From positions 1-51,444 of the forward strand of contig ONJC01000016.1 of assembly GCA_900318035.1 (NCBI GenBank): DNA of 51,444 bases, in the 5' to 3' direction. The notes under the pieces were generated by a model, which made no database searches, was not told the DNA's origin, and saw only the letters and a program-made list of their open reading frames with translations. Shown piece by piece: positions 42,904 through 51,022 of the stretch. The number at the start of each line of letters is the position of its first letter. Position 1 is the first letter of the stretch. Made by a program: the position numbers and the translations under genes. The DNA comes from an uncultured Methanobrevibacter sp. (GTDB taxonomy: Archaea; Methanobacteriota; Methanobacteria; Methanobacteriales; Methanobacteriaceae).

Positions 42904-44463
42904 TACAACAAAGTCTTTATCTAAGCTTAACAAGAATGATGCTGCTCTTGGGCCTTGTTTTTGACCGAGAATCATTTTGTAAATAGCTTGGAATCCTTTT
43001 TGTGGTTTTAATTCTTGAGCTTCTAGGATTTCATACATTGCATCGTGCAGTTCTGTTGCATCTGAAAACTCATTGTTTTCAATCAAATCGGCCAAGTCTC
43101 TTAAGAATTTTGTTTGTTCATCAGTTAAAGGTAATTTTGGAACTTTTTTGGTTTGCACTTGGAATTTAACAAATTTAGGTGCATAATTGTCCAACCAATA
43201 TTTTACGTTGTCGACCCTTTCCCTGTATTGTGCCATTTCAGTTTCATTCAAGTCACCAAATTCCTTGTCTTTGAAGCTTTTGGTCAGCTGGGAGTTTCTT
43301 TTGAGAATGTCAAAGATTTTTTCGAGGTCGTCTCCTGCAATCTGATACGCATTGACCAGGAATCTGAATGGTGGTCTGAAAGGTAGAGGTGCATCCGGAG
43401 TCATTTGGACTATTTCATAGATTTCCTTGAATTTCTTTTCTTCTTTTTCAGATGGGGCTTCTACTTCATCGTAGAATACTTTTTCCACTGTATCAAACTG
43501 ATCAATAAAGTCCAGGAAAGGCATTTTTGGTGAGAAATCTTTAGCTTTCATAGGTTTTGATCTGAATAGGTAGTAGTGAAGACTTTCAGCAGGACCAATT
43601 TTCAGCCATTCTTCAGGTGCAAAGAATACTCCGTGGGATTTACTCATCGCTTCGCCGTCAAGGGTAATCCATTCGTATGGTACAGGATATGGTGCAGGGT
43701 AGCCAAATATTTTTTCGGATATTACGCTACTTACATCATATGATCCTCCACTTGCAGCATGGTCTTTACCGAATGGTTCGCATGTTGTTCCGAATATTTT
43801 CCATCTTGCAGCCCATTCCACTCTCCATGTGAGTTTGCCGTTCCCGGTTTTGATGTCCATTTCACCTTCATGGCCACATTCACATCTGTATTTGATGATG
43901 TCGCCATCATAGTCATAAGCATATGTGGTGTTTACCCTACCACATTCGTCACAGATTGGGTTGTAAGGAAGCCAGTCATCAGCCAAAGGCTCTCTTCTGT
44001 ATTGGTTGAAGATTTCCTTAATCTCTTCAACATTTTCAAGTGCAGTTCTTATATAATCGTCATATACTCCGGATTTATACATTTCAAAACCGGATTTTGC
44101 TTCTATTTCAATTCCGTAGTCGTCCATTACGTTAAACAAAGGTTTTTCAAAGTGCTCTACAAAGTTGGCACAGCAACCGTCAGGACATGGAATTGTGGAG
44201 TATGGCATTCCAAGGTATTTGTCATAGGATTCAGGTAAAGGATATGGAACTTTTCTGAGTGGGTCGTGGTCATCTGCAATCCATATTGTTTTAGCTTTTT
44301 TTCCTTTTTCTCTTAATTTCTTTCCAATTCCGTTAGCTATAAATATGTCGCAGGAGTTTCCAATATGTATTGAACCTGAAATGGAGGTTCCACTCGCAAT
44401 GACATGTTCTTCTACATCCATTTTACTTAATTCATCAGCTATATTTTCAATCCAATGTGTCAT
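42880..44463 (-). CDS. lysS: Lysyl-tRNA synthetase, class I
   Basis: This 527-residue class I enzyme charges tRNA-Lys. The signature SGSIHIGNS is the HIGH-type motif, [13 protein letters not shown] the KMSKS-type motif, and [18 protein letters not shown] is a family block. The zinc-binding CDECGR and CECGHE pairs are present. Class I LysRS is typical of most archaea, against the class II enzyme of most bacteria. GGTGAG lies before the ATG. It is alone on the minus strand, with a terminator at its stop. Confidence 0.97.
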   Translation of the reverse strand: MTHWIENIADELSKMDVEEHVIASGTSISGSIHIGNSCDIFIANGIGKKLREKGKKAKTIWIADDHDPLRKVPYPLPESYDKYLGMPYSTIPCPDGCCANFVEHFEKPLFNVMDDYGIEIEAKSGFEMYKSGVYDDYIRTALENVEEIKEIFNQYRREPLADDWLPYNPICDECGRVNTTYAYDYDGDIIKYRCECGHEGEMDIKTGNGKLTWRVEWAARWKIFGTTCEPFGKDHAASGGSYDVSSVISEKIFGYPAPYPVPYEWITLDGEAMSKSHGVFFAPEEWLKIGPAESLHYYLFRSKPMKAKDFSPKMPFLDFIDQFDTVEKVFYDEVEAPSEKEEKKFKEIYEIVQMTPDAPLPFRPPFRFLVNAYQIAGDDLEKIFDILKRNSQLTKSFKDKEFGDLNETEMAQYRERVDNVKYWLDNYAPKFVKFQVQTKKVPKLPLTDEQTKFLRDLADLIENNEFSDATELHDAMYEILEAQELKPQKGFQAIYKMILGQKQGPRAASFLLSLDKDFVVKRLRQDA

Positions 44464-44651
44464 CTATTCTCACCGTTAATAATAAAAAAATTATCATAAA
44501 ATAAGTATATCTATATTTTTGTTATTATAATATAAAAAGATTAGTTAATTTGTTAAAATTTCAGCATTAACGACAAATGTTAGTTATTTTCAGTTTATAA
44601 GTAACAAAATTAAAAAAGAAGTAATAAAAGTAATTAAATAAAAAAAGATGT

Positions 44652-44677
44652 TTAAATAGATAAGAATATCTATTTAA
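44652..44677 (-). terminator. Hairpin terminator of thiC
   Basis: TTAAATAGATA-AGAA-TATCTATTTAA has 11-bp arms across the stop at 44670-44672; the minus strand then reads CATCTTTTTTTATTT. Confidence 0.75.
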
Positions 44678-45968
44678 TTAGGTCAGAATCGGACTGATCC
44701 AACCATTCATTAACGATTTTTACTGCACAGTAGTTACCGCACATGGTACATGTGTCTTCTTCTTCAGGAGGTCTTTGATCTCTTTTTGCACGTGCAGCTT
44801 CAGGGAACATTGCACAGTCATATTGTGCTTCCCAATCGAGGTTTTTACGAGCTTCTGCCATTGCAAGGTCTTGTGAACCGTCAATTTGGCCACTTGCAAG
44901 GTCTCCAGCATAAGCTCCGATTTTGGTTGCAATAACTCCTTCCCTTACGTCATCAGGGTTAGGTAAGGCCAAGTGTTCTGCAGGGGTTACGTAACAGATG
45001 AAGTCTGCTCCGGCTTTTGCAGAGGATGCCGCACCGATTGCAGATACGATATGGTCGTAACCTGGAGCCACGTCACATACAATAGGTCCTAACATGTAGA
45101 AAGGAGCGTTGGAACACATTTTCTTTTGAATCATTACGTTTGTAGGAATTTCATTGATTGGAATGTGTCCTGGTCCTTCAATCATACATTGTACTCCGGC
45201 TTCACGGGATCTGTCGATTAATTCTCCTAAAATGATTAATTCTTGTATTTGAGCTCTGTCAGTTGAATCTGCAATGGATCCTGCTCTCATACCGTTAGCA
45301 AGTGAAAGAACAACATCATGTTCTTTTGCAATTTCTAAAACATAATCGAAGTTAGCATATAATGGGTTTTCCTGTTCGTTTTCAACAATCCATCCAGACA
45401 TGAATGATCCTCCACGGGAAACAAGTCCTGTTACACGGCCTTGTCTTTTGAGTCTGGTTAAGGTTTCGATGTTGATACTACTGTGGACTGCCATAAAGTC
45501 AATACCATCTTTTGCCTGTTTTTCGATGGTGTTGAACAAATCGTCTTCAGTCATGTATACTACGGAACCGTCTCTTCTGATACTTTCAATTGCTGCCTGA
45601 TAGACTGGCACTGAACCAACTGGTAATGGGGACATGTCTAAGACTCTGTTTCTTATTACGTCCAGGTCTCCGCCGATACTCAATTCCATTAAACAGTCTG
45701 CACCGTTGTCAATCGCGATTTGTGCTTTTAAGACTTCTTCATCAAAATTAACAATATCGGTTGAAGTACCTACGGTTGCGTTTACTTTGGTTCTTAAACC
45801 CGCACCAATACCTGATGCTTCGATATCTCTATTAACGTTACTTGGTATTACTATAGTACCTTCGGCAACTGATTTTAAAATGAAATCTTCTGAAACACCT
45901 TCAATTTCTGCAACGTGCTTCATTTCATCAGTTAAAATGCCTTTTTTTGCATCACTAATCTGTGTCAT
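44670..45968 (-). CDS. thiC: Phosphomethylpyrimidine synthase ThiC
   Basis: This 432-residue radical SAM-type enzyme rearranges aminoimidazole ribotide to the pyrimidine of thiamin. Conserved blocks: [13 protein letters not shown] ([13 protein letters not shown]), [51 protein letters not shown], and the C-terminal [4Fe-4S] site [14 protein letters not shown] lies before the ATG. No TPP riboswitch is visible in the 240-base region upstream. It is alone, with a terminator at its stop. Confidence 0.96.
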   Translation of the reverse strand: MTQISDAKKGILTDEMKHVAEIEGVSEDFILKSVAEGTIVIPSNVNRDIEASGIGAGLRTKVNATVGTSTDIVNFDEEVLKAQIAIDNGADCLMELSIGGDLDVIRNRVLDMSPLPVGSVPVYQAAIESIRRDGSVVYMTEDDLFNTIEKQAKDGIDFMAVHSSINIETLTRLKRQGRVTGLVSRGGSFMSGWIVENEQENPLYANFDYVLEIAKEHDVVLSLANGMRAGSIADSTDRAQIQELIILGELIDRSREAGVQCMIEGPGHIPINEIPTNVMIQKKMCSNAPFYMLGPIVCDVAPGYDHIVSAIGAASSAKAGADFICYVTPAEHLALPNPDDVREGVIATKIGAYAGDLASGQIDGSQDLAMAEARKNLDWEAQYDCAMFPEAARAKRDQRPPEEEDTCTMCGNYCAVKIVNEWLDQSDSDLIK

Positions 45969-46134
45969 TATTTTCCTCCTTAATTATAGATTAAACAGTC
46001 AAATTTATTTTATGATATTTTCATCAATGATTGATAATGAGTTATATTTATTTAATAGTATTTAAATTAATTGGATAAATCTTTATTCAAACTTTATTGA
46101 TATATATAAATTTTTTTTTAAAAAACAGTAATTT

Positions 46135-46153
46135 TTCAGTTAGTACAACTGAA
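46135..46153 (-). terminator. Hairpin terminator downstream of the PfkB kinase gene
   Basis: TTCAGTT-AGTAC-AACTGAA lies 60 bases after the stop; on the minus strand it is followed by AAAATTACTGTTTTTT. A further short palindrome, TAAAGT-TT-ACTTTA, is at 46175-46188. Confidence 0.5.
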
Positions 46154-46212
46154 TTAAAGCCTTATTGATATAAATAAAGTTTACTTTAAAAAAAATAAAA
46201 AAAGAAAAGGGT

Positions 46213-47127
46213 TTAATAGAATTCCTGCATTCTTTCAAATGCGTCATCAAAAGTAGGCATGTTGGTCTGACAGCCTTGATGTTCAACAATGAATGATGAT
46301 ACTGCTGATGCAAATTTGGCTGATTCTTCAAGTGATTCTCCATTCAGGAATCTTGATAAAAATCCTGCCCTATAGGAATCTCCTGCTCCTGTAGGATCAA
46401 TAGCTTCTCTTTTTATTGCATCAATTTTGATTTTTTCTTCATTTGAATAAATTTTGCTGCCTTGAGCTCCGCATGTCTTAACGATTATTTTTGGTCCTAA
46501 TTCTCTAAGGCCTGCTAAATCAACTTCAAGAGCATCCAGTATTCTTTCTATTTCGTGATGATTTCCAAACAGTATTGTGGTATTTTGTATCACATCACAT
46601 AATTTTTTGGTGTCATACATCCCAAGGTCTTGGCCAGGGTCAAATGAAACAAGCAAGTCTTCTTCTTTTGCTTCCAGTGAACATTTCCAGTTAAAATTAG
46701 GATCGCCTGTTGCCAAGTGTACAGCTTCAGCATTCTTAATTGCAGCGGTAGGTACTTTACTGTCAGCGAATTCACGGGCTGCTCCCCAGTAGAAATAACT
46801 GATTTGATCGTCATTGTCATCTGTCAGGACAAATGCGGTAGGGGTAGCTTCACCAGGAACATAAATTAATGAATCAGTGTCAATATCTAAGTTTTGCATA
46901 TGTTCGAAGTATTCAGTTTTTTTGAAATCTCCACCAACAGCTGAAACCAATGAGGTTTTCAATCCCAATTTAGCACCAACGCATGCAACATTAGCTGCTG
47001 CTCCACCATTGAAGGTTTTCATGTTGGTTATTGGTGCTGAAAAGTTTGCTTTTGGAAATTCAGGTACTCTAATAATATAATCATGAGCAGAGTGACCAAT
47101 TGCTAGTAAATCTCTGTTTTTTACCAT
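46213..47127 (-). CDS. PfkB-family sugar or nucleoside kinase
   Basis: This 304-residue ribokinase-family kinase has the first signature NGGAAANVACVGAKLG and the second DPTGAGDSYRAGFL, with Asp as catalytic base in GAGD. Archaeal relatives with this length act as broad-specificity nucleoside kinases or as sugar kinases; which one applies here cannot be told. The substrate lid (VPEFPKANFSAPI) is present. It is alone on the minus strand. Confidence 0.88.
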   Translation of the reverse strand: MVKNRDLLAIGHSAHDYIIRVPEFPKANFSAPITNMKTFNGGAAANVACVGAKLGLKTSLVSAVGGDFKKTEYFEHMQNLDIDTDSLIYVPGEATPTAFVLTDDNDDQISYFYWGAAREFADSKVPTAAIKNAEAVHLATGDPNFNWKCSLEAKEEDLLVSFDPGQDLGMYDTKKLCDVIQNTTILFGNHHEIERILDALEVDLAGLRELGPKIIVKTCGAQGSKIYSNEEKIKIDAIKREAIDPTGAGDSYRAGFLSRFLNGESLEESAKFASAVSSFIVEHQGCQTNMPTFDDAFERMQEFY

Positions 47128-47274
47128 AATATCGCCTTTTTATATTTTAATTTAATATTGGATTTTATTGTTATTTAATGTTTTGAATATCATGACCGTG
47201 AAAAATCACAGTCACGCAGATTCACATAAATGTATAATTAAATTATATTTTTATTAAATGTTTTCTTTTTGCCG

Positions 47275-47293
47275 AGAGCATTTGATGAGTATT
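47275..47293. repeat. 19-bp repeat at the end of the ModE-like gene (copy 2)
   Basis: Identical to 37335-37353 over 19 bases. It touches the stop codon of the regulator gene (47293-47295). Confidence 0.6.
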
Positions 47294-48162
47294 TACTGTA
47301 TAGGTGTAAATCCCTGATTTTTTATTTCCGTTTGGCCTTCATTCAACAGATATTCAATGAATTCATCGACTTCGCCTTTATCTTCGCTTACCTTAATCAC
47401 ACTTATTACATGCCGGGTATCGAACTTTAACAGTTCATTTCCTTTAAAATAACTTGCATTTAAAAAGCAATGTAAATTTTCAGAGTTTTTCACTAGTTTG
47501 AAAGCGTCGAATTGCGAATTAACTTTATGGGTGATGTTATAATCAATATCATAATGTTTTAATGTATTCCAGGCAAGCCTTTGGGCAGAACCGGTCACAT
47601 TTACAAAATCAAGGCCATCCAAATCATTTATGCTTTTAACTTCCTCGCAGTTTGGGCTTGAAATTAAAACAAGATAGTCATAGGCTATCGGCGTAAAGTC
47701 GATATCCCTTTCATAGGCAATCAACGGATCATCCAATGTCAGTATGTCTACAGCTCCCCTTTTGGCAAGTTCGAATGCATCTCTGTCACTGCTGCTGTAA
47801 ATATTTGTATTGAATGGGGTTTTGATGGTTTCCAAAAGTCCGGAACTTATATGGCCTCCAACAATATTTATGTTTGAAGTTTTTTCGATTCTTATTTGGT
47901 ATTTTTGAAATTCTTCAAGTAATTCCAGTCCGTTTCTGGTCAGTATTGTTCCGTTGCCTACCTTTTCGGTAATTTTGCATCCCAATTTTTCCTCGGCTTT
48001 AAGCAGTCTTCTATTAAAAACAGTATGTGAAATATTCAATTCTTTAGCGGACTGCCTTTGAGATTTTGTTCTCGATAGGGATTCTAAACTTTGATATAAT
48101 TTATAGTCATAGATTGTACCATCTATGTCTAAGCTAATCAGACCTTTGCTTTCTAAGTTCAT
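47293..48162 (-). CDS. ModE/LysR-like HTH regulator with a binding-protein-like ligand domain
   Basis: This 289-residue regulator has an N-terminal winged helix of ModE/LysR type (about 20-95: QRQSAKELNISHTVFNRRLLKAEEKLGC, then GTILTRNGLELLEEF) and a C-terminal half like a periplasmic binding protein (GGHISSGLL, SSDRDAFELAKRGAVDILTLDDP, YLVLISSPN). This pairing in methanogens is associated with molybdate or tungstate sensing, but the ligand is an inference. The nearby fdhD and fdhC-fdhA genes, which need such a metal, support it. It is divergent from hxlB with only 66 bp between, containing a 16-bp palindrome (TAATTATATATAATTA, 48163-48178), probably its own operator or simply AT-rich promoter DNA. 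No ribosome site; likely leaderless. Confidence 0.8.
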   Translation of the reverse strand: MNLESKGLISLDIDGTIYDYKLYQSLESLSRTKSQRQSAKELNISHTVFNRRLLKAEEKLGCKITEKVGNGTILTRNGLELLEEFQKYQIRIEKTSNINIVGGHISSGLLETIKTPFNTNIYSSSDRDAFELAKRGAVDILTLDDPLIAYERDIDFTPIAYDYLVLISSPNCEEVKSINDLDGLDFVNVTGSAQRLAWNTLKHYDIDYNITHKVNSQFDAFKLVKNSENLHCFLNASYFKGNELLKFDTRHVISVIKVSEDKGEVDEFIEYLLNEGQTEIKNQGFTPIQ

Positions 48163-48228
48163 TAATTATATATAATTATTTAATCATAATTATAATTATA
48201 TTGTTTAACTATTCTGGGATTGGATAAA

Positions 48229-48819
48229 ATGGATATAATGAAGGATTCAATTAATGCTATATTAAAAAATATTGAAAATGCGGTTGATTATTTGGAAGAA
48301 GATGTTATTGAAGATTTTGAAAATGAAATATTGAAGGCCGAAAACATTTTTGTAACAGGTGCCGGAAGGTCTGGTCTTGCAGCAAAGGCATTTGCAATGA
48401 GATTGATGCATTTAGGATTAAGTGCTTATGTTGTTGGGGAAACAATATCTCCTGCCATTCATAAAAATGATTGCATAATTGCTATTTCCGGTTCTGGAGA
48501 AACCAATACTATCGTATCTGCTGCAAAAATTGCTAAAGACAGAGGTTCTAGAGTATTGGCCGTAACTTCTTATCCTGAATCCACTCTGGGGCAGCTTACT
48601 GACAGTTATCTTCTTGTCAAAGGAAGAACCAAACAGGAAGTTGATGATGAGAACTATATGAAACGTCAGATTCACGGTAACTACACTTCATTAACTCCGT
48701 TAGGTACTGCATTTGAATTAACCACCTTGGTGTTTTTGGATGCAATCGTATCCGAATTGATGGATAAAATGCAACAGACAGAAAATGACTTAAGAAATAG
48801 ACATGCGGTTTTAGAGTAA
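48229..48819 (+). CDS. hxlB: 6-phospho-3-hexuloisomerase
   Basis: This 196-residue SIS-domain protein interconverts hexulose 6-phosphate and fructose 6-phosphate. VTGAGRSGLAAKAFAMRLMHLG and AISGSGETNTIVSAA are the sugar-phosphate loops; HGNYTSLTPLGTAFE is typical of Phi. In methanogens the enzyme works in reverse of the RuMP route, making ribulose 5-phosphate for nucleotides, as the oxidative pentose phosphate route is absent. The partner HxlA is not here. ATG at 48229 is used; a TTG three codons earlier and an ATG three later are possible. It converges on fdhD. Confidence 0.93.
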   Translation: MDIMKDSINAILKNIENAVDYLEEDVIEDFENEILKAENIFVTGAGRSGLAAKAFAMRLMHLGLSAYVVGETISPAIHKNDCIIAISGSGETNTIVSAAKIAKDRGSRVLAVTSYPESTLGQLTDSYLLVKGRTKQEVDDENYMKRQIHGNYTSLTPLGTAFELTTLVFLDAIVSELMDKMQQTENDLRNRHAVLE

Positions 48820-48838
48820 TTTAGTCAAAAATTACTCT
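48813..48838. terminator. Bidirectional terminator shared by hxlB and fdhD
   Basis: AGAGTAATT and AATTACTCT form 9-bp arms around 8 bases, covering both convergent stop codons (48817-48819 and 48821-48823). Confidence 0.75.
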
Positions 48839-49570
48839 ATTTTGATTATTATATATATTACAGCGTTGGCCTCTTAGGAATCCGACCAGTGTAATATTTC
48901 CTTTTTTTGCAATATTGTATCCTGAATTTGCGGGCGCTGCATTTGATGCCAAAATTGGCACGCCGGCTCTTGTCATTTTTATTACCATGTCTGCAGGCAT
49001 TCTGCCGCTGTAAATCACATATGACTGTGAAAGGTCAAAATCATGCAGAAGACCATATCCGATTACCTTGTCAACTGCAACATGACGGCTGACATCTTCT
49101 TTTACGATAAACTGATCATTATACACGATTCCGGCTACATGTGTTCCTCCGGTTGCCTGCCATATTTCGGCATTGTTCTTCAGCTCTTCGATTCTGTTGA
49201 TTAGTTCGCCAACGTGTACCTGGAATGTGGATTCAACGGGATTCACATGTTTTATTTTGCTTCTCCATCCTCCGGCTGAATCAGAACAGAGTACAGTTTC
49301 ATTTGTTTTTAAAAGTGTATCATCAATTTCGGCATGAATATGGACTCCGTCAACTTCAATTTTTTTAATTGCATCCATTGTGTTTACCATATTTTCATTG
49401 AAAAGGTATCCTACAGCAAATTCTTCAAGTGAATCCTCTATTGCTGAGAGGCTGCGGCTGATGTCATTGTTGATGGTTAGTGTTATTGTCTCATCGAGAA
49501 CTACCTTTTCCTTTGCCTCAACCGCTTCATTATTTTTATAATTAATTGCATCAATTTCACTGACTTTCAT
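48821..49570 (-). CDS. fdhD: Formate dehydrogenase accessory sulfurtransferase FdhD
   Basis: This 249-residue protein delivers sulfur to the molybdenum or tungsten cofactor of formate dehydrogenase. Family blocks: EEFAVGYLFNEN, GGTHVAGIVYNDQ, KEDVSRHVAVDKVIGYG, IYSGRMPADMVIKMTRAGVPILASNAAP and NITLVGFLRGQRCNIY. The loop that in bacterial FdhD holds a Cys-x-x-Cys reads VLCSDSAGGW, with one Cys (95) and no second. GAGGAGATGAT is a strong ribosome site. It is divergent from fdhC across 567 bases. Confidence 0.94.
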   Translation of the reverse strand: MKVSEIDAINYKNNEAVEAKEKVVLDETITLTINNDISRSLSAIEDSLEEFAVGYLFNENMVNTMDAIKKIEVDGVHIHAEIDDTLLKTNETVLCSDSAGGWRSKIKHVNPVESTFQVHVGELINRIEELKNNAEIWQATGGTHVAGIVYNDQFIVKEDVSRHVAVDKVIGYGLLHDFDLSQSYVIYSGRMPADMVIKMTRAGVPILASNAAPANSGYNIAKKGNITLVGFLRGQRCNIYNNQNRVIFD

Positions 49571-49791
49571 TTAAATCATCTCCTCTAATACATTTCCTAT
49601 AACTGTAACTATTTTTGATATTTGATAAATAATAATATTGTTGTTTGGCGATGTGATGAGCGATATGAAATCGCTTGTGTAAATTTTTTTTTATAATTAT
49701 ATTTTTTGTCCAAACTTATTTTTGTTTGTTAGTTATCGAATAAATGTTGTTTACACATAAATTTAATTTGATTATGAAAATTAGACAACTG

Positions 49792-49823
49792 GTAAACTAT
49801 TTGAGGCTCATAGTAAACTATTT
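49792..49823. repeat. Direct repeat pair, 21-bp period, upstream of fdhC
   Basis: GTAAACTATTT occurs at 49792-49802 and 49813-49823, so the copies lie on the same face of the helix. Confidence 0.6.
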
Positions 49824-49930
49824 TCTCAATTTCATATCATAAATTTTAATGTGAAAAATATTTCAGTTCGTATAGAAATTGTGGATTTATATGGGGTATA
49901 TATTCTATAATATTTTAAAATTATGTAGTT

Positions 49931-49960
49931 AATCGATACGAATTAATTTTATAATCGATA
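49931..49960. repeat. Direct repeat pair, 22-bp period, upstream of fdhC
   Basis: AATCGATA occurs at 49931-49938 and 49953-49960, about 70-100 bases before the TATA-like element. Confidence 0.55.
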
Positions 49961-50056
49961 TGTTTTTCTTTAAGATTTTCATTAGTAGTATTTAAATATT
50001 TCTCTTTAATCCTAATAACAAATCCTTTTTATATGGTAAAGTTAATATATAATACC

Positions 50057-50100
50057 ATAATACTCCGAACTGTGTAAGCAGTGGATTCTATTAGTATTAT
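50057..50100 (+). promoter_or_regulatory. Nested stem-loop in the fdhC leader
   Basis: ATAATACT (50057-50064) pairs with AGTATTAT (50093-50100). Inside, CC-(GA)-ACTG pairs with CAGT-GG around the loop TGTAAG. The TATA-like element at 50026-50036 would start RNA near 50056, at the first base of the outer stem. Confidence 0.5.
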
Positions 50101-50137
50101 AAAAATTTATAAAAAAAGGGAATAAGAGGTAGATAAT

Positions 50138-50935
50138 ATGGGTTCATCTTTTAAAAGTCCAGTAGATACCGCAAAAGCAATTTCCGGAACTGCTGGAGCA
50201 AAAAACTCTGCAAATATTGTTAATGTAATATTACTCTCCTTCTTAGCAGGAGCTTATATTGCATTTGGTGGATTATTAGCTGTCGTCGCAAGCGCAGGTA
50301 TGCTTAAAGCAGGCGCACCAATCGGTTTAGAAAAATTCGTATTCGGTGCAGTGTTCCCTGTTGGTTTGATTATCGTTGTCCTTGCTGGATCTGAATTATT
50401 CACTGGAAATGTTATGTTCATGACCCTTGGTGTTTTAGATGGTACCGCTTCTGCTGGTGGCCTCGCTAAAAACTGGGTAATCAGTTGGATTTTCAACTTC
50501 GTAGGTGCATTATTCGTTGCTTACGTTCTCGCTTTCATGGGCGGAATTGTCCCTGCTGACCCAACCAATGCTATTGCTGCAAAAGCTATTGCAGTATCAG
50601 AAGGTAAAGTTAAACTTGACTTTATGACTGCAATGATTAGGGGTATTGGATGTAACTGGCTTGTATGTTTAGCTGTATGGTTAGCTAACGCATCCGATGA
50701 TATCATCGGTAAAATCGTTGGTATTTGGTTCCCAATCATGGCGTTTGTATGTATCGGATTTGAGCACAGTGTCGCAAACATGTTCTTCATCCCGTTAGGT
50801 TTGTTCTTAGGCGCTAAAGGTGTAACTTGGAGTACTATCATTGTAGGAAACTTAATTCCAGTTACTATTGGTAACATTATCGGTGGAGCAATCTTTGTAG
50901 CATGTATCTATTGGTACACCTACTTAAAAGACTAG
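50138..50935 (+). CDS. fdhC: Formate transporter FdhC (FNT family)
   Basis: This 265-residue protein with six membrane helices belongs to the formate-nitrite transporter family. [18 protein letters not shown] forms helix 1, [22 protein letters not shown] helix 3 with the conserved [22 protein letters not shown] and [15 protein letters not shown] the repeat partner. It moves formate across the membrane for methanogenesis. The codon use is strongly biased to highly expressed codons. A hairpin terminator follows, then fdhA, so fdhC may be made in excess over the enzyme. Confidence 0.95.
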   Translation: MGSSFKSPVDTAKAISGTAGAKNSANIVNVILLSFLAGAYIAFGGLLAVVASAGMLKAGAPIGLEKFVFGAVFPVGLIIVVLAGSELFTGNVMFMTLGVLDGTASAGGLAKNWVISWIFNFVGALFVAYVLAFMGGIVPADPTNAIAAKAIAVSEGKVKLDFMTAMIRGIGCNWLVCLAVWLANASDDIIGKIVGIWFPIMAFVCIGFEHSVANMFFIPLGLFLGAKGVTWSTIIVGNLIPVTIGNIIGGAIFVACIYWYTYLKD

Positions 50936-50952
50936 CTAGTAAATTAAATCTT

Positions 50953-50980
50953 AAAGAAGCTTTTTAAGCTTCTTTTTTTT
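50953..50980 (+). terminator. Hairpin terminator between fdhC and fdhA
   Basis: AAAGAAGCTT-TTT-AAGCTTCTTT has 10-bp perfect arms and is followed by five more T. TTATTTATAA at 50983-50992 could be a fresh TATA box for fdhA. Confidence 0.8.
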
Positions 50981-51022
50981 AAATTATTTATAAAAAAAAT
51001 AATATATTTTGGAGATTATAAA

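Larger units (their letters stand above)
49571..50137. promoter_or_regulatory. Extended fdhD/fdhC divergent regulatory region
   Basis: No gene is seen in 567 bases. It contains an inverted repeat AGCGAT-ATGAA-ATCGCT (49659-49675), paired direct repeats at 49792-49823 and 49931-49960, an isolated TTCGTA half-site (49867-49872) and an opposed TACGAA (49937-49942), a TATA-like TTTTTATATGG (50026-50036), a stem-loop (50057-50100), and the ribosome site AAGAGGT of fdhC. Confidence 0.6.

Noticed and set aside
43759..44238. Plus-strand open frame of 159 codons
   Set aside because: It is the antisense of lysS, whose frame contains all synthetase motifs.
45969..46212. Possible TPP riboswitch upstream of thiC
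   Set aside because: None of the conserved TPP-aptamer core (CUGAGA and related segments) is seen before the thiC ribosome site.
48163..48200. Palindromes between the ModE-like gene and hxlB as a distinct operator
   Set aside because: They consist only of A and T apart from one C, so self-complementarity is expected by composition; noted only within the gene entry.
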